From assembly GCA_036251705.1 (NCBI GenBank), contig CP133959.1, forward strand, positions 1,613,195 through 1,677,194: a DNA stretch of 64,000 nucleotides, given 5' to 3'. Origin of the DNA: Orbaceae bacterium lpD01 (GTDB lineage Bacteria; Pseudomonadota; Gammaproteobacteria; Enterobacterales; Orbaceae). The translations under genes were made by a program, and so were the position numbers. Below the pieces are notes generated by a model. That model saw only the letters and a program-made list of their open reading frames with translations, made no database searches and had not been told where the DNA came from. Of this stretch, positions 1 to 9,143 are shown in pieces. Numbering within the stretch: position 1 is the first letter of the stretch; the number at the start of each line of letters is the position of its first letter.

Positions 1-1
1 A

Positions 2-358
2 ATTCAGCTGATGAAAAATGGTCAGGTATTGTCGCAAAATTTTGCGCAGGCTAAACTTGCGGTGCGTGATTTTATCATGTTATTACATCAGCGCGGCTAT
101 CATCATCTCGATGAACTCGATAATGTCTGGTTTGAATATAATGGTCAAATGACCGTGGTTAAAAAAGGCGACATCGCGATGGCCATTATTCTGATTGAAG
201 GTGGCAGTATCGATAATGAAAACCTCACTATATTAGCCAAAACTGAAGCGTGGCTGATGGCGGAAATTCAGCAACAAGGCTTTGCGTTTGAAGAGGTTTT
301 TTTAGCCGAATGGCATGATGAACGATTGTGGATATATCCGCAAAATAAGCCCCAGTAA
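2..358 (+). CDS. DUF421/YetF-family membrane protein, C-terminal part (5' end outside window)
   Basis: The reading frame is open from base 2, and the first ATG at 11 lies inside a continuous IQLMKNGQ stretch, so this is the 3' part of a gene that starts before the window. The visible part matches the soluble C-terminal region of DUF421/YetF proteins: a leading IxLMKNGQVL segment, a middle EYNGQMTVVKK strand and a second repeat-like half ending in FLAEWHDERLWIY. DUF421 proteins normally have an N-terminal block of about three membrane helices followed by this cytoplasmic domain; the helices are not in the window. The molecular function of the family is poorly known. Family assignment is by recalled sequence pattern. 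Confidence 0.75.
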   Translation: MQLMKNGQVLSQNFAQAKLAVRDFIMLLHQRGYHHLDELDNVWFEYNGQMTVVKKGDIAMAIILIEGGSIDNENLTILAKTEAWLMAEIQQQGFAFEEVFLAEWHDERLWIYPQNKPQ

Positions 359-668
359 ACATGTTGCCGCCTGAAATACCGTCTTTAATGACTCGCTTAG
401 CGTGTGCTGACCTTGGCTTAACAAGGCGGTACCAAACTAGTTATCACTGGTATATTATCATAATATTCAAGGTTTACCCCTCCAACATCAGCTATCAGAT
501 TAAGATTTTTTGCACCAGCAGTTCACCAATCAGACAAGTATACTATACAACAAAGCACAATATATTTTGATAACAAAATAGGTCGATGTTCATTCATGAA
601 TATTGCCAGTAAAATTTTTTGCTGATAACCAGCATCAACTTAAAAATAAGGCCAGAAAGGGAGTGTTT
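359..668. other. Intergenic region upstream of the SDR gene
   Basis: About 310 bases without a convincing gene. A 69-codon open frame at 361-570 has no recognisable content and no ribosome binding site. A small CCTTG/CAAGG hairpin near 410-428 has no T-run and is not a clear terminator. The last 15 bases hold the AAAGGGA ribosome binding site of the SDR gene. Confidence 0.5.
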
Positions 669-1418
669 ATGGGGGTTTTAGAGAATAAAATTGCTTTAGT
701 GACTGGCGGAGGTTCAGGTATTGGCTTAGCTATCGCTAAGGCCTATACCAAAGAAGGCGCCAAAGTGATGATATCCGATATCGATACCAAAAGAGGCCTG
801 GCAACGGTTCAGCAGCTCCTCTTAATGGGCGGAGAGGCGCACTTTATGAAAGCGGATATCGCACAGCCAGATGATGTTAAAGCGCTGATTAAACAAACCA
901 CCAAAATATATGGTCGCTTAGATATTGCCTGTAATAATGCCGGTATTGGTGGTGAACTCAATTTGACGGGGAATTATCGTATTGATCAGTGGCGCAAAGT
1001 ACTGAGTATCAATCTTGATGGAGTTTTCTTCTGCTGTAAATATGAACTAGCCCAAATGATAAAAAATGGTGGCGGTACAATTATCAATATTGCCTCTATC
1101 CATGGCATGGTCGCCGCCCCCTTCTCTTCAGCTTATACCACCGCCAAACATGCGGTGATCGGATTAACCAAAAACATTGCGGTCGAATATGCTCAAAACA
1201 ACATTCGTTGTAATGCTATCTGTCCAGCTTATATCGAAACGCCATTAATTGATACGCCGAGTCAGAATATCCGTAATAGCCTGATTGCCAAGCATCCGAT
1301 GCGAAGGCTGGGTAAACCAGAAGAGGTGGCAGAGTTTTGTGTGTTTTTAAGTTCGGATAAAGCCTCTTTTATGACTGGCGGCGCTTATCTGATTGATGGC
1401 GGTTATACCGCAATATAA
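669..1418 (+). CDS. Short-chain dehydrogenase/reductase (classical SDR, glucose-1-dehydrogenase-like)
   Basis: A 249-residue classical SDR. It has the nucleotide-binding TGGGSGIG at residues 12-19, an NNAG structural motif and the catalytic set Ser143, Tyr156 and Lys160 (SAYTTAKHA). The C-terminal FMTGGAYLIDGGY is typical of family members that act as tetramers. The start at 669 is preferred over an upstream TTG at 603 because AAAGGGA sits six to seven bases upstream and the SDR fold begins immediately after it. An Asp-Ile-Asp after the second strand (ISDIDT) suggests NAD rather than NADP use, by family rule. The substrate cannot be told; it is a single-gene unit followed by a strong stem-loop. 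Confidence 0.85.
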   Translation: MGVLENKIALVTGGGSGIGLAIAKAYTKEGAKVMISDIDTKRGLATVQQLLLMGGEAHFMKADIAQPDDVKALIKQTTKIYGRLDIACNNAGIGGELNLTGNYRIDQWRKVLSINLDGVFFCCKYELAQMIKNGGGTIINIASIHGMVAAPFSSAYTTAKHAVIGLTKNIAVEYAQNNIRCNAICPAYIETPLIDTPSQNIRNSLIAKHPMRRLGKPEEVAEFCVFLSSDKASFMTGGAYLIDGGYTAI

Positions 1419-1532
1419 AACAGAAATTCCTATTTAGCAGCGCCAAAAGCTCAGATACGGCCAGTATGCTTGGTGTTAGCGAGAGTGTGACAATAACATC
1501 ATCCACAAGCCTATTTGATGCTAAATATTAAA

Positions 1533-1576
1533 ATGGCCTTACCACGACTCAAATCAATCAGTCATCGTAAGGCCAT
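1533..1576. terminator. Stem-loop between convergent SDR and mdaB genes
   Basis: Perfect 10-base arms ATGGCCTTAC and GTAAGGCCAT enclose a shorter inner CGACT/AGTC pairing. The hairpin lies between two converging genes and probably ends transcripts from both sides, although neither flank carries a long T-run. Confidence 0.55.
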
Positions 1577-1644
1577 CCTGTTATTTCATCTGGCTTGAGA
1601 TAGTCTTATGTTATCGCTTAATAAGACAGAAAATCATCCGCGTT

Positions 1645-2229
1645 TTAAGCTTGGCCAAATACCTTGGTTAAATGCGCTTGATAGTCACTTAAGATTTGTT
1701 CTAAATGCAGATCTTTAATCACATCATTCGCCATAAAACTTGGCAGTGCCGATAAGCCAATAAACTGTTGTGATTTATGGAAGGCAAAATAGACACCATC
1801 AACGCCACGTCCATCAAAGAAATTACCAAACTCGTTAAACGCTTCGAGCGGTGCATTCCAGGTCACAGACAACATATATTTACGGCCCTGTAATAAACCA
1901 CCGCTGCCATACTGTTTGTTCGGATCGCTACGCGTACGGCCATCATCTTTATAGATTGAGCCGTAACCTTGCGTATAGACATCATCCATATATTTTTTCA
2001 TCTGCCATGGCGTGCCCATCCACCAGCCAGCCATTTGATAGATAATCAGATCAGCCCAGAGAATTTTATCCACTTCCTGAGTATTATCATACCCTTGTTC
2101 GACATGCGTCTCTTTGATTTCATGACCGAGTTGTTGCAGTGTTTTCACCGCAGCTTTGTGTAGGGTGGTATTGAGTTTACCACCTGAATGAGCGAAGGTT
2201 TGCGAACCATTAATCAGTAATACTTTCAT
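1645..2229 (-). CDS. mdaB: NAD(P)H:quinone oxidoreductase MdaB
   Basis: A 194-residue flavodoxin-like-fold FAD quinone reductase. The N-terminal KVLLINGSQTFAHSGGKLN region, the AGWWMGTPWQMKKYMDDV segment and the SVTWNAPLEAFNE motif match E. coli MdaB closely from memory. MdaB reduces quinones by two electrons in the cytoplasm and so avoids semiquinone radicals. The start is placed at 2229, not at the longer frame start at 2286, because TAGGAGTAGTG directly precedes that ATG and the protein then begins where the family begins. It is transcribed toward the SDR gene and separated from it by a stem-loop. Confidence 0.92.
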   Translation of the reverse strand: MKVLLINGSQTFAHSGGKLNTTLHKAAVKTLQQLGHEIKETHVEQGYDNTQEVDKILWADLIIYQMAGWWMGTPWQMKKYMDDVYTQGYGSIYKDDGRTRSDPNKQYGSGGLLQGRKYMLSVTWNAPLEAFNEFGNFFDGRGVDGVYFAFHKSQQFIGLSALPSFMANDVIKDLHLEQILSDYQAHLTKVFGQA

Positions 2230-2485
2230 CACTACTCCTATTGAAAAATAATCTTGATGATTGCCGGAAAAGTTACACCCGAACACAATCTTAAACAGAA
2301 CTTATTATTATTTTATAAAGCGTCTTTTTATAAAATGTATATCATTTTACGATGGGGATGACATTGATAAAAAACAAGATTACGGGATGATTTAATTTAT
2401 CAGAAATAGCCAAATAGCAATTTAATCAGTTACTTAGCAAAACAAATAAAATGTTACGGCGTAACATTAAATAAATATGATGAGA

Positions 2486-2516
2486 TAAGCCACGGACCGC
2501 AACCGGTAGTGGCTCA
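2486..2516 (-). terminator. Possible terminator hairpin after the FepA-type receptor gene
   Basis: On the minus strand AGCCAC and GTGGCT pair around a loop that itself contains ACCG/CGGT. It lies just past the receptor stop codon. The following sequence is AT-rich but lacks a clean T-run, so it is weak as an intrinsic terminator. Confidence 0.35.
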
Positions 2517-2540
2517 TCATAGTAAAAACACTAATCAAGA

Positions 2541-4712
2541 TTAGAAAGAGATTGTGGTGGATAAATAGTAGTATCGTCCTGGTTCATTATAAGTACTGGC
2601 ACCTTTGGCTTGACGGTAGATCTGTTTATCCAGCAGATTGGCGATACCAGCACTGACCCGCCAATCTTTCATGATCGTATAATTTGCACCAATCGCAAAC
2701 TGTGCATAGGAACCCACTTCTACATCATACAGCGTTTCGCCACGGCGCGTCCGATACTCCTTAGGCTTTTGGCGACCATATTGAGTCCAGTTGATAAAAG
2801 TACTCAGTGCATCACTCACTTTCCAATCCAAGGTTGAATTAATCGTATATTTAGGAATAATCGATAGTGGGTTACCAGTATTTTTATCCTTTGATTCGAT
2901 CATATAAGTCATATTGGTTGACCAAGACAGGGCTGTCGTTAAAGGAATACGCAAGTTACCTTCTAAACCTTGAATGACGGCTTTGCCAGAGTTTTCCCAC
3001 TGCGTGACATTATAGATATTCGAGCCGACCACAATCTCTTCCAATACCGTTTGACCGGCAATAATTTTATTTTTATAGTCATTTCTAAAATAGGTCAAAC
3101 TGGTTTGCCACGAGGCATATTGGTACTCGATGCCAATCTCTTTATTCACACTAATTTCCGGGTCCAGATTACTATTTCCGACTAAATAGCATTGGCCTGT
3201 ATTACTGGTGAGTGGACAACCATTACCCCGTGTAGCTAGAAGGTAGCCCTCATTGGACTGATATAAATTAGGCGCTTTAAAGGCTCTGGCAATCCCCGCT
3301 TTAAGCTGAAAATAATCACCTAGCTGTTGCGACAAATTTAAGCTAGGACTGAAATTGCTGCCAAATTCGCTATGATGATCAAAACGTAGACCAGGAATAA
3401 TATTAGTCCCCACTACCGGTTCAATATTATCTTCTATATATAAACTGGTAGTATCGGCATCGGCTTTACCGCGATCTTGTTGGTTAGCTGTTAAACCTAA
3501 TAGATCAGCCTGTGCCGCAGAGCCGGGATCATCTAGCGACTGTTTGCTCCACTCAACACCTAAGGTTAATGATTGGGTGAGCCAAGTCTCAATCGGCATA
3601 ATTGTTTCACCATTAACATAAAAATTCTTCAGTCGGCTAGTATTAAATTCTAAATCACTGGCAATCGCCCCTTCTACTCTACCGGCTAAACCTTCTTTTA
3701 AACGAGTATTATTAGTTTTATCATATTGAAAGGTGAATTTAGCCTGACCAAAGTCCCAGTAACTATCATAGGTCAGGCCATAATTTTGTCGATACATACG
3801 ATTGGTTTCGGCGCCTGATTTGGCTAAATAAACAATCGTATCATCGACTGGCGCAGTGCTATTTTGCGTATCGCCAGTATAAATATTGCCCTGACGGCTA
3901 TAACCAGCATCGAAGGTCAAATACTGATTATCGGCAAGCGTCCAGATAAACGAGCCATTGATATCTCTATTTCGTACTCCTTCTCGGCCTGCCACATTGT
4001 CAGACGGATTAATGCCATACTTGTCCGCATCGGTTTTATTAACATTACCATATAAGCGAAAACTGAGCACCTCCTCAATCAGAGGGCCACTTAAACTAAC
4101 ATTCATCCGTTTAGTATCACCATATTGACTATGCTGAGGAACCGCACCATAGAGCGATAGCGAGCCATGCCATTGATTAGTGGGTTTTTTAGTAATAATG
4201 TTCACTACACCGCCCGCCGCACCCGAACCATAACGCGCTGCCGCCGGTCCTCTTAACAACTCAATGCGTTCGACTTGTTCAACCGGAACCCAGTTTGAAT
4301 CGCCACGAGTATCGCGCTCACCTGACCAACCATATCGGACAGCATTACGTGAAGTTACCGGTTTACCATCAATTAAGATGAGGGTATTTTCTGGTCCCAT
4401 GCCACGAATATCGATTTGGCGGTTATTACCGCGTGCACCGGAAGAGGAGTTACCGGTTAAATTCACCCCAGGTTGCTTACGAATAATATCGGCTAAATCA
4501 TTGACAGGGGAACTGTTTTGGATATCTTCACTGGTAATAATAGAGGCACCTAATTGCTGTTTGAGCATATTTTCAGCTGAGGAAGCGGTAACAACAATGA
4601 CATCCTTATCCTCTTTCTCTTCGGCATAAAGCGATATTGAATAGGTACTTAAAAACAGATACGAACAGAGGTAGGACAGTAAACGTTGTTGTGGTTTCAA
4701 ACAGATAGCCAT
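2541..4712 (-). CDS. fepA: FepA-type TonB-dependent catecholate siderophore receptor
   Basis: A 723-residue outer-membrane receptor. A signal peptide covers about residues 1-30 and a TonB box (DVIVVTA) follows at about 38-44. The plug domain contains the FepA/BfeA hallmarks NLTGNSSSGARGNNRQ, DIRGMGPENTLILIDGKP and LLRGPAAARYGSGAAGG. The rest is a 22-strand-type barrel ending in an aromatic residue (TTISF). Agreement with E. coli FepA is high along the whole length by recollection, so a ferric enterobactin-like ligand is likely. The start is supported by AGGAGA eight bases upstream. A near-perfect Fur box precedes it. The iron ABC transporter genes lie upstream on the same strand. The exact ligand is inferred. 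Confidence 0.9.
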   Translation of the reverse strand: MAICLKPQQRLLSYLCSYLFLSTYSISLYAEEKEDKDVIVVTASSAENMLKQQLGASIITSEDIQNSSPVNDLADIIRKQPGVNLTGNSSSGARGNNRQIDIRGMGPENTLILIDGKPVTSRNAVRYGWSGERDTRGDSNWVPVEQVERIELLRGPAAARYGSGAAGGVVNIITKKPTNQWHGSLSLYGAVPQHSQYGDTKRMNVSLSGPLIEEVLSFRLYGNVNKTDADKYGINPSDNVAGREGVRNRDINGSFIWTLADNQYLTFDAGYSRQGNIYTGDTQNSTAPVDDTIVYLAKSGAETNRMYRQNYGLTYDSYWDFGQAKFTFQYDKTNNTRLKEGLAGRVEGAIASDLEFNTSRLKNFYVNGETIMPIETWLTQSLTLGVEWSKQSLDDPGSAAQADLLGLTANQQDRGKADADTTSLYIEDNIEPVVGTNIIPGLRFDHHSEFGSNFSPSLNLSQQLGDYFQLKAGIARAFKAPNLYQSNEGYLLATRGNGCPLTSNTGQCYLVGNSNLDPEISVNKEIGIEYQYASWQTSLTYFRNDYKNKIIAGQTVLEEIVVGSNIYNVTQWENSGKAVIQGLEGNLRIPLTTALSWSTNMTYMIESKDKNTGNPLSIIPKYTINSTLDWKVSDALSTFINWTQYGRQKPKEYRTRRGETLYDVEVGSYAQFAIGANYTIMKDWRVSAGIANLLDKQIYRQAKGASTYNEPGRYYYLSTTISF

Positions 4713-4763
4713 GTATCATCTCTCCTGACATAGCGAGGTTAAAATAAGAGCCTCTATATTATT

Positions 4764-4782
4764 GATAATGATAATCGTTATC
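4764..4782 (-). promoter_or_regulatory. Fur box upstream of fepA
   Basis: GATAATGATAATCGTTATC matches the 19-base Fur consensus at 18 positions by direct comparison. It lies about 50 bases before the receptor ATG and within the gap after the ABC ATPase gene, so it should repress the receptor under iron-replete conditions. Confidence 0.88.
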
Positions 4783-4994
4783 AATAATATTTTCAGTTAA
4801 AATCAATAAATTTTTTTATCTGCTGCTGATCAATATAAGTTTGATGAATAAAAGAGCGCTATCTCATTGAAACTAAAGTCAATCGATTAAAGCTCATTAT
4901 CGTATCGACCATACACAGTCAGATAATACCTTATATGGCACACCGCACACCATTAAACGTAAATCTCTCAAAATAAACAATCAAACAGCCATCA

Positions 4995-5753
4995 TTAACG
5001 ATAATACAGCGCTATCCGCTGCCCTTCTATCTCAGCCACGGTTAACGGGGTGTCAAAGATCGCGGTTAAGATATCAGCCTGCATAATATCTGCTGGCGTC
5101 CCCTGATAGCAGAGTGCACCATTTTTCATGGCGATGATCTGATCGGAATAAGCTGAGGCGAAATTGATATCATGAATCACCAAAATAATCGTTTTGCCCA
5201 GTTCATCTGCCGCGCGTCTAAGCTGTTTCATCATGGCAACTGCATGACGCATATCGAGATTATTGAGCGGTTCATCCAGCAGAACATAATCGGTATCTTG
5301 GCAAAGTACCATTGCCACATAGGCGCGCTGTCTCTGTCCGCCCGATAGCTCATCCAAAAAGCGCTGACGCAATGTAAGCAAGTTTAAAAAGGAAAGCGCT
5401 TCAGTGATTTTCTCATTATCGGCTTCCGTTAAGCGCCCTTGCGAATAAGGAAAGCGGCCAAAACCGACTAGCTCTTCAACCGTCAGCCGACTATTGAATT
5501 GATTTTCCTGACGCAAAATCGATAAATATTTGGCTAATATGGCACTCTTGGTGGAGACGACATCCAGCCCACTCACCATGACCTGCCCTGAATCAGCTAG
5601 CAGTAAACGACCAATAATCGACAATAAGGTCGATTTGCCGGCCCCATTAGGTCCAACGATCGAGGTAATGCCGCCTTGTTGGATGCGGGTCGAAATCTCA
5701 TTTAAAATCAGTGTATCGTCATAATATTTGGTGATCTTATCAATAGTTATCAT
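4995..5753 (-). CDS. Iron-siderophore ABC transporter ATP-binding protein
   Basis: A 252-residue ABC ATPase with Walker A GPNGAGKST at about residues 34-42, the signature LSGGQRQRA and Walker B YVLLDEPLNNLD. A switch histidine follows in VIHDINFA. It powers import of a ferric siderophore through the two permeases encoded immediately upstream. Sequence style resembles the CeuD/FatE/VctC group rather than FepC. The gap to the permease stop is one base, so the two are almost certainly co-translated. It is the last gene of a four-gene operon that begins with the lipoprotein gene at 8642. Confidence 0.9.
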   Translation of the reverse strand: MITIDKITKYYDDTLILNEISTRIQQGGITSIVGPNGAGKSTLLSIIGRLLLADSGQVMVSGLDVVSTKSAILAKYLSILRQENQFNSRLTVEELVGFGRFPYSQGRLTEADNEKITEALSFLNLLTLRQRFLDELSGGQRQRAYVAMVLCQDTDYVLLDEPLNNLDMRHAVAMMKQLRRAADELGKTIILVIHDINFASAYSDQIIAMKNGALCYQGTPADIMQADILTAIFDTPLTVAEIEGQRIALYYR

Positions 5754-5754
5754 A

Positions 5755-6738
5755 TTAAAACCTTTTGAGGACTAAATAGATAAAGAAAATCCCGCCAATA
5801 AACTCCAGCACCACCGATAATGAACCCGCCATATTCAGCCCATATTCGAGGATCAGCTGTCCCCCAATCAAGGCGATCACCGCCAGTAAAAAGGCTACCG
5901 GTAAACTATAGCGATGTTGATAACTGCCAGACAGCAGATAAGCCAGATTAGCAACCATCAACCCTAAAAAGGTCAAGGGACCGACTAACGCGGTGGAAAT
6001 AGCGACTAAAATCGAGACAAACAGTAATGTACTGGTCACACTGCGCCGGTAATCGATACCCAGATTAATCGCTTGATTACGGCCTAAGGCTAGCACATCA
6101 AACAGATAGCGCTTTCGCCATAAAAGTATACCGATAATACTCACCACCACAGCAGAAAACCAAATCAGTTCCGGTGCTGCGCGGGTAAAGGTGGCAAACA
6201 GACGGCTTTGCAGTACTGAAAACTCATTCGGATCGAGCAGTCGCTGTAACAGATTAGCGGTACTACGAAATAGCGTGCCAAGCACGATACCAATCATCAA
6301 TACCAAATTAAGATTAAAATGGACCGATGAGAACAGCCAGCGATACAGTAAAATCGAAAAAATCACTAATAAACAGGACTCACCAATAAATTTAAGCAGA
6401 CTAAATAGCCAGTATGAAGTGGTGCCATGATAAAAAAACACGATCATCGTTTGTATCAGAATAAACAGTGCTTCAAAGCCCATGAGCGACGGTGTCAAGA
6501 TACGATTATGGGTCACACTCTGAAATAGCACGGTTGAAATACTTGCCGCAAACGCGACGATTATCATCGTTAATAAAATATAGCTACGACGGACCAGAAT
6601 ATAGGATAAATTCGGTCCCAAATTGATAGTCATAAAAAGGATCATGACCATCAGTGTCAGAAGCAATAATAGACTTATGCGCCAGGTCGGTGACAGCGGC
6701 TTGGAACAAACGACCAATGCGCGTTTAATGTTTAGCAT
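5755..6738 (-). CDS. Iron-siderophore ABC transporter permease (second)
   Basis: A 327-residue FecCD-family inner-membrane permease with about nine hydrophobic segments. It carries the family motif for ATPase coupling (LALGRNQAINLGIDY) and the conserved LVGPLTFLGLMVANLAY block. The 5' end overlaps the end of the first permease gene by 14 bases, which indicates translational coupling. It resembles CeuC/FatC/VctG-type subunits. Together with its partner it forms the heterodimeric channel for the ferric siderophore delivered by the lipoprotein at 7695-8642. Confidence 0.88.
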   Translation of the reverse strand: MLNIKRALVVCSKPLSPTWRISLLLLLTLMVMILFMTINLGPNLSYILVRRSYILLTMIIVAFAASISTVLFQSVTHNRILTPSLMGFEALFILIQTMIVFFYHGTTSYWLFSLLKFIGESCLLVIFSILLYRWLFSSVHFNLNLVLMIGIVLGTLFRSTANLLQRLLDPNEFSVLQSRLFATFTRAAPELIWFSAVVVSIIGILLWRKRYLFDVLALGRNQAINLGIDYRRSVTSTLLFVSILVAISTALVGPLTFLGLMVANLAYLLSGSYQHRYSLPVAFLLAVIALIGGQLILEYGLNMAGSLSVVLEFIGGIFFIYLVLKRF

Positions 6739-7690
6739 AACGAGATTGATTAATTAGTAAGCACAGAAAAATCATCGCGCCAAAAACACCCAGAATAGTG
6801 CTGGCTGGGATCTCAAACGGATAACGAATAATCCTGCCAATAATATCGCACAATAACACCAGTCCGCCCCCCACCAAGCAGACCCAAGGTAGTGTTTTAC
6901 GAATGTTATCCCCCATCACCAAACTAACCAGATTGGGCACAATCAGTCCTAAAAACGGTAATGCACCAACGACCACAATCACAATACCACTGATGATAGC
7001 AATCACCGATAAGCCCAGCAACATTACCTGACGATAATTTAATCCGACATTAATGGCAAACTCACGACCTAAGCCTGCGACAGTAAAACGGTCAGCTACC
7101 CAACAGGCAAATAAAGTCAGTCCACCAACTAACCATAAGAGCTCATAGCGGCCCTGTATGACGCCAGAAAAATCGCCACCATTGATCCAGGCACCGAGTG
7201 ATTGTAGCAGGTCATAATACATCGCGGCAAAAACAGTGATAGCACTAATCACGCCGCCTAACATGATGCCCACTAAGGGAACCATTAATGCTGATTTTAG
7301 AACTATTTTGCGCAAAATTAGCATAAATAGTAGCGTACCGGCCATGGCAAAAAGACTGGCAATCAGCATTTTGACTATCATAGGTGCGGAAGGTGCTAGT
7401 ACCATCACAACCAATAAGCCGAGGCTGGCTGATTGTGTAGTACCGGCAATTGAGGGCTCGACAAAGCGATTTTGGGTTAACAGCTGCATAATTAGTCCTG
7501 CCACACTCATTGCACTGCCAGCTAGTAATAATGCCAGTGTGCGAGGTACCCGGCTTATCAGTAAAATATCCCGCATCTCTTCATCTGACCATAAAGTAGC
7601 CAGCGAAAGATGGCTGATACCGGTAAACAGACTAATCGTCGATAGTACGATAAGGATACCAATACCGAGATACAGATAAGCTGATCGCAT
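6725..7690 (-). CDS. Iron-siderophore ABC transporter permease (first)
   Basis: A 321-residue FecCD-family permease. Features are the SRVPRTLALLLAGSAMSVAGLIMQ N-terminal family region, an ATPase-coupling LGREFAINVGLNY loop and VVVGALPFLGLIVPNLV. Eight to ten membrane helices are evident from hydrophobicity. It begins four bases after the lipoprotein gene stop and overlaps the next permease by 14 bases. Similar to CeuB/FatD/VctD proteins by recalled pattern. Confidence 0.88.
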   Translation of the reverse strand: MRSAYLYLGIGILIVLSTISLFTGISHLSLATLWSDEEMRDILLISRVPRTLALLLAGSAMSVAGLIMQLLTQNRFVEPSIAGTTQSASLGLLVVMVLAPSAPMIVKMLIASLFAMAGTLLFMLILRKIVLKSALMVPLVGIMLGGVISAITVFAAMYYDLLQSLGAWINGGDFSGVIQGRYELLWLVGGLTLFACWVADRFTVAGLGREFAINVGLNYRQVMLLGLSVIAIISGIVIVVVGALPFLGLIVPNLVSLVMGDNIRKTLPWVCLVGGGLVLLCDIIGRIIRYPFEIPASTILGVFGAMIFLCLLINQSRYAKH

Positions 7691-7694
7691 ACCG

Positions 7695-8642
7695 CTACTG
7701 TTGTCCGAGTACTTGGTTGATTTGGTCTAACAGCTGATTATAGGTCTGTAGACCACCAGCAATATAGAGCGCAGAGGAGTCTAAATAGACAATCTTATTA
7801 TCCTGCCACACCTTGGTTTTATGGATTAATGGATTATCTAACACCTGTTTTGCCGATAATGCCTGATTATTACCAATCGCACTATCGCGATCTAATACAA
7901 ACAGCCAGTCAGGATTGACATTCAACAAAAACTCAGCATTGACAATATTGCCATGTGTACCACTCTCAGCCAGTTTAGTTGCAGGCTTGAAACCCAACTC
8001 ATCATAAATAAAGCCAAAACGCGATCCTGGACCATAAGCTGACATTTTACCACCATTAATCAAGATAATCAGTGCAGTCCCCTGATCACTGGCGCGCGCT
8101 TTGACTGCCGCTATTTTTTGTTTAAACTGAGTAATCTGTTTTTCCGCCTCAGCCTGTTTATCAAATATTTCACCCAATTGTTCAGTACGTAAGGTTAAAC
8201 TATCAATAAAATCATGATTATCAACAGCTAATGAAATAGTTGGCGCAATTTCACTTAACTTGTCATACGCATCATTGGCACGGCCACCTGCAATAATTAA
8301 ATCCGGCTTTAAGTTGCTTAACGCTTCATAATTAGGTTCAAATAGGCCACCTACGTTGACATAATCAGACTCGGCATATTTTTGAAGAAAAGCCGGAAAA
8401 TGTACGCTGGTTTGTGGTACCGCCGCAATCTTAATTCCTAAAGCATCCATCGTATCGAGGGTGGCAGGATTAAATACCACCACTTTCTGTGGATTGATTG
8501 GCACTGATGTTGTGCCTTGCACATGTGCAATGGTGATCATTTGAGGCGAGGCTTCAGTCGCGGATAGCTTTTGTTTATCACAGCCAAATAAGGTAAACGC
8601 TAAGCTGAGAGACAAGACGGTAACGGCAGCTTTTTTAAGCAT
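7695..8642 (-). CDS. Siderophore-binding lipoprotein of the ABC importer
   Basis: A 315-residue periplasmic binding lipoprotein. The first 20 residues are a lipoprotein signal peptide ending in LFGC, with Cys21 as the lipidated residue. The body has the FhuD/BtuF-like fold features (KVVVFNPATLDTMDALG, NLKPDLIIAGGRA, VNAEFLLNVNPDWLFVLD). It resembles the CeuE/FatB/VctP/YclQ cluster, which bind catecholate siderophores or their breakdown products. It is the first gene of the operon and is preceded by a Fur-box-like sequence. Ligand identity is inferred. Confidence 0.9.
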   Translation of the reverse strand: MLKKAAVTVLSLSLAFTLFGCDKQKLSATEASPQMITIAHVQGTTSVPINPQKVVVFNPATLDTMDALGIKIAAVPQTSVHFPAFLQKYAESDYVNVGGLFEPNYEALSNLKPDLIIAGGRANDAYDKLSEIAPTISLAVDNHDFIDSLTLRTEQLGEIFDKQAEAEKQITQFKQKIAAVKARASDQGTALIILINGGKMSAYGPGSRFGFIYDELGFKPATKLAESGTHGNIVNAEFLLNVNPDWLFVLDRDSAIGNNQALSAKQVLDNPLIHKTKVWQDNKIVYLDSSALYIAGGLQTYNQLLDQINQVLGQQ

Positions 8643-8666
8643 AGTTGGATCTCCATGTCAGTGAAA

Positions 8667-8685
8667 AAGAATCATTCTCATTATC
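8667..8685 (-). promoter_or_regulatory. Fur box upstream of the siderophore ABC operon
   Basis: On the minus strand GATAATGAGAATGATTCTT matches the 19-base Fur consensus at 15 positions. It lies 25 bases before the lipoprotein start codon, consistent with Fur repression of the whole transporter operon. Confidence 0.78.
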
Positions 8686-9100
8686 AATTAAATGGGGACT
8701 ATAACAAAAAACAGCACGAAGCAAAACTGTCTTCCTCATAATTTTACCTTGACTGACGAATAAATAAGCACTTTCACTACTTTAGTGCGTCCTATTTATT
8801 CGTGGTCTAGCATCAATTTTTCAGACTAAAACTGATTTGAATAATTTTACAACCAATAATTTTTATATTAGCATCCTGTGTTCGCCCATCTCAATTAAAC
8901 GGTTAATAATGATGGTTTTCATCCAACTAAGGTACTCACTAAGTTACGTTATCATGATTAAATATTAGTGACAATGTCACAAAAATACATTAAAAATTGT
9001 GTTTATTTGCCCTTTATGAGACTAAGTCATTGTCAGTTGTAGTGAGAGGAAAAATAGTAAGAAATTTAGAAGAAAGCGATGAAAATTCAGCAATTAAACC
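8686..9100. other. Gene-free region with a long inverted repeat
   Basis: About 400 bases without a supported gene between the Fur-regulated operon and the terminator of the DUF305 gene. Both neighbours are transcribed leftward, so no known transcript needs this stretch apart from the upstream promoter. Its main feature is the inverted repeat at 8756-8803. The remainder is AT-rich and unremarkable. Confidence 0.5.
8756..8803. repeat. Inverted repeat with 11-base perfect arms
   Basis: ACGAATAAATA (8756-8766) is the exact reverse complement of TATTTATTCGT (8793-8803). An inner GCAC/GTGC pair (8768-8771 with 8085-type position 8785-8788) extends the potential hairpin. No T-run follows on either side, so it is not an ordinary intrinsic terminator. 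It could be an operator or the stem of an unannotated RNA. Confidence 0.6.
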
Positions 9101-9126
9101 AAAAAAGCCACTGTTGATCAGTGGCT
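9101..9126 (-). terminator. Intrinsic terminator of the DUF305 gene
   Basis: On the minus strand AGCCACTG and CAGTGGCT form an eight-base stem with a short loop, followed by six T. It begins 18 bases after the stop codon. Confidence 0.88.
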
Positions 9127-9143
9127 GAGACTAACCGAATCGC

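Noticed and set aside
361..570. 69-codon open frame after the DUF421 gene
   Set aside because: No ribosome binding site, no domain-like pattern, composition like noncoding DNA.
4264..4629. 121-codon open frame opposite the fepA plug region
   Set aside because: Fully antisense to a well-supported receptor gene; its length follows from codon use of that gene.
7236..7679. 147-codon open frame opposite the siderophore permease gene
   Set aside because: Antisense to a conserved membrane protein; typical mirror frame with no independent support.
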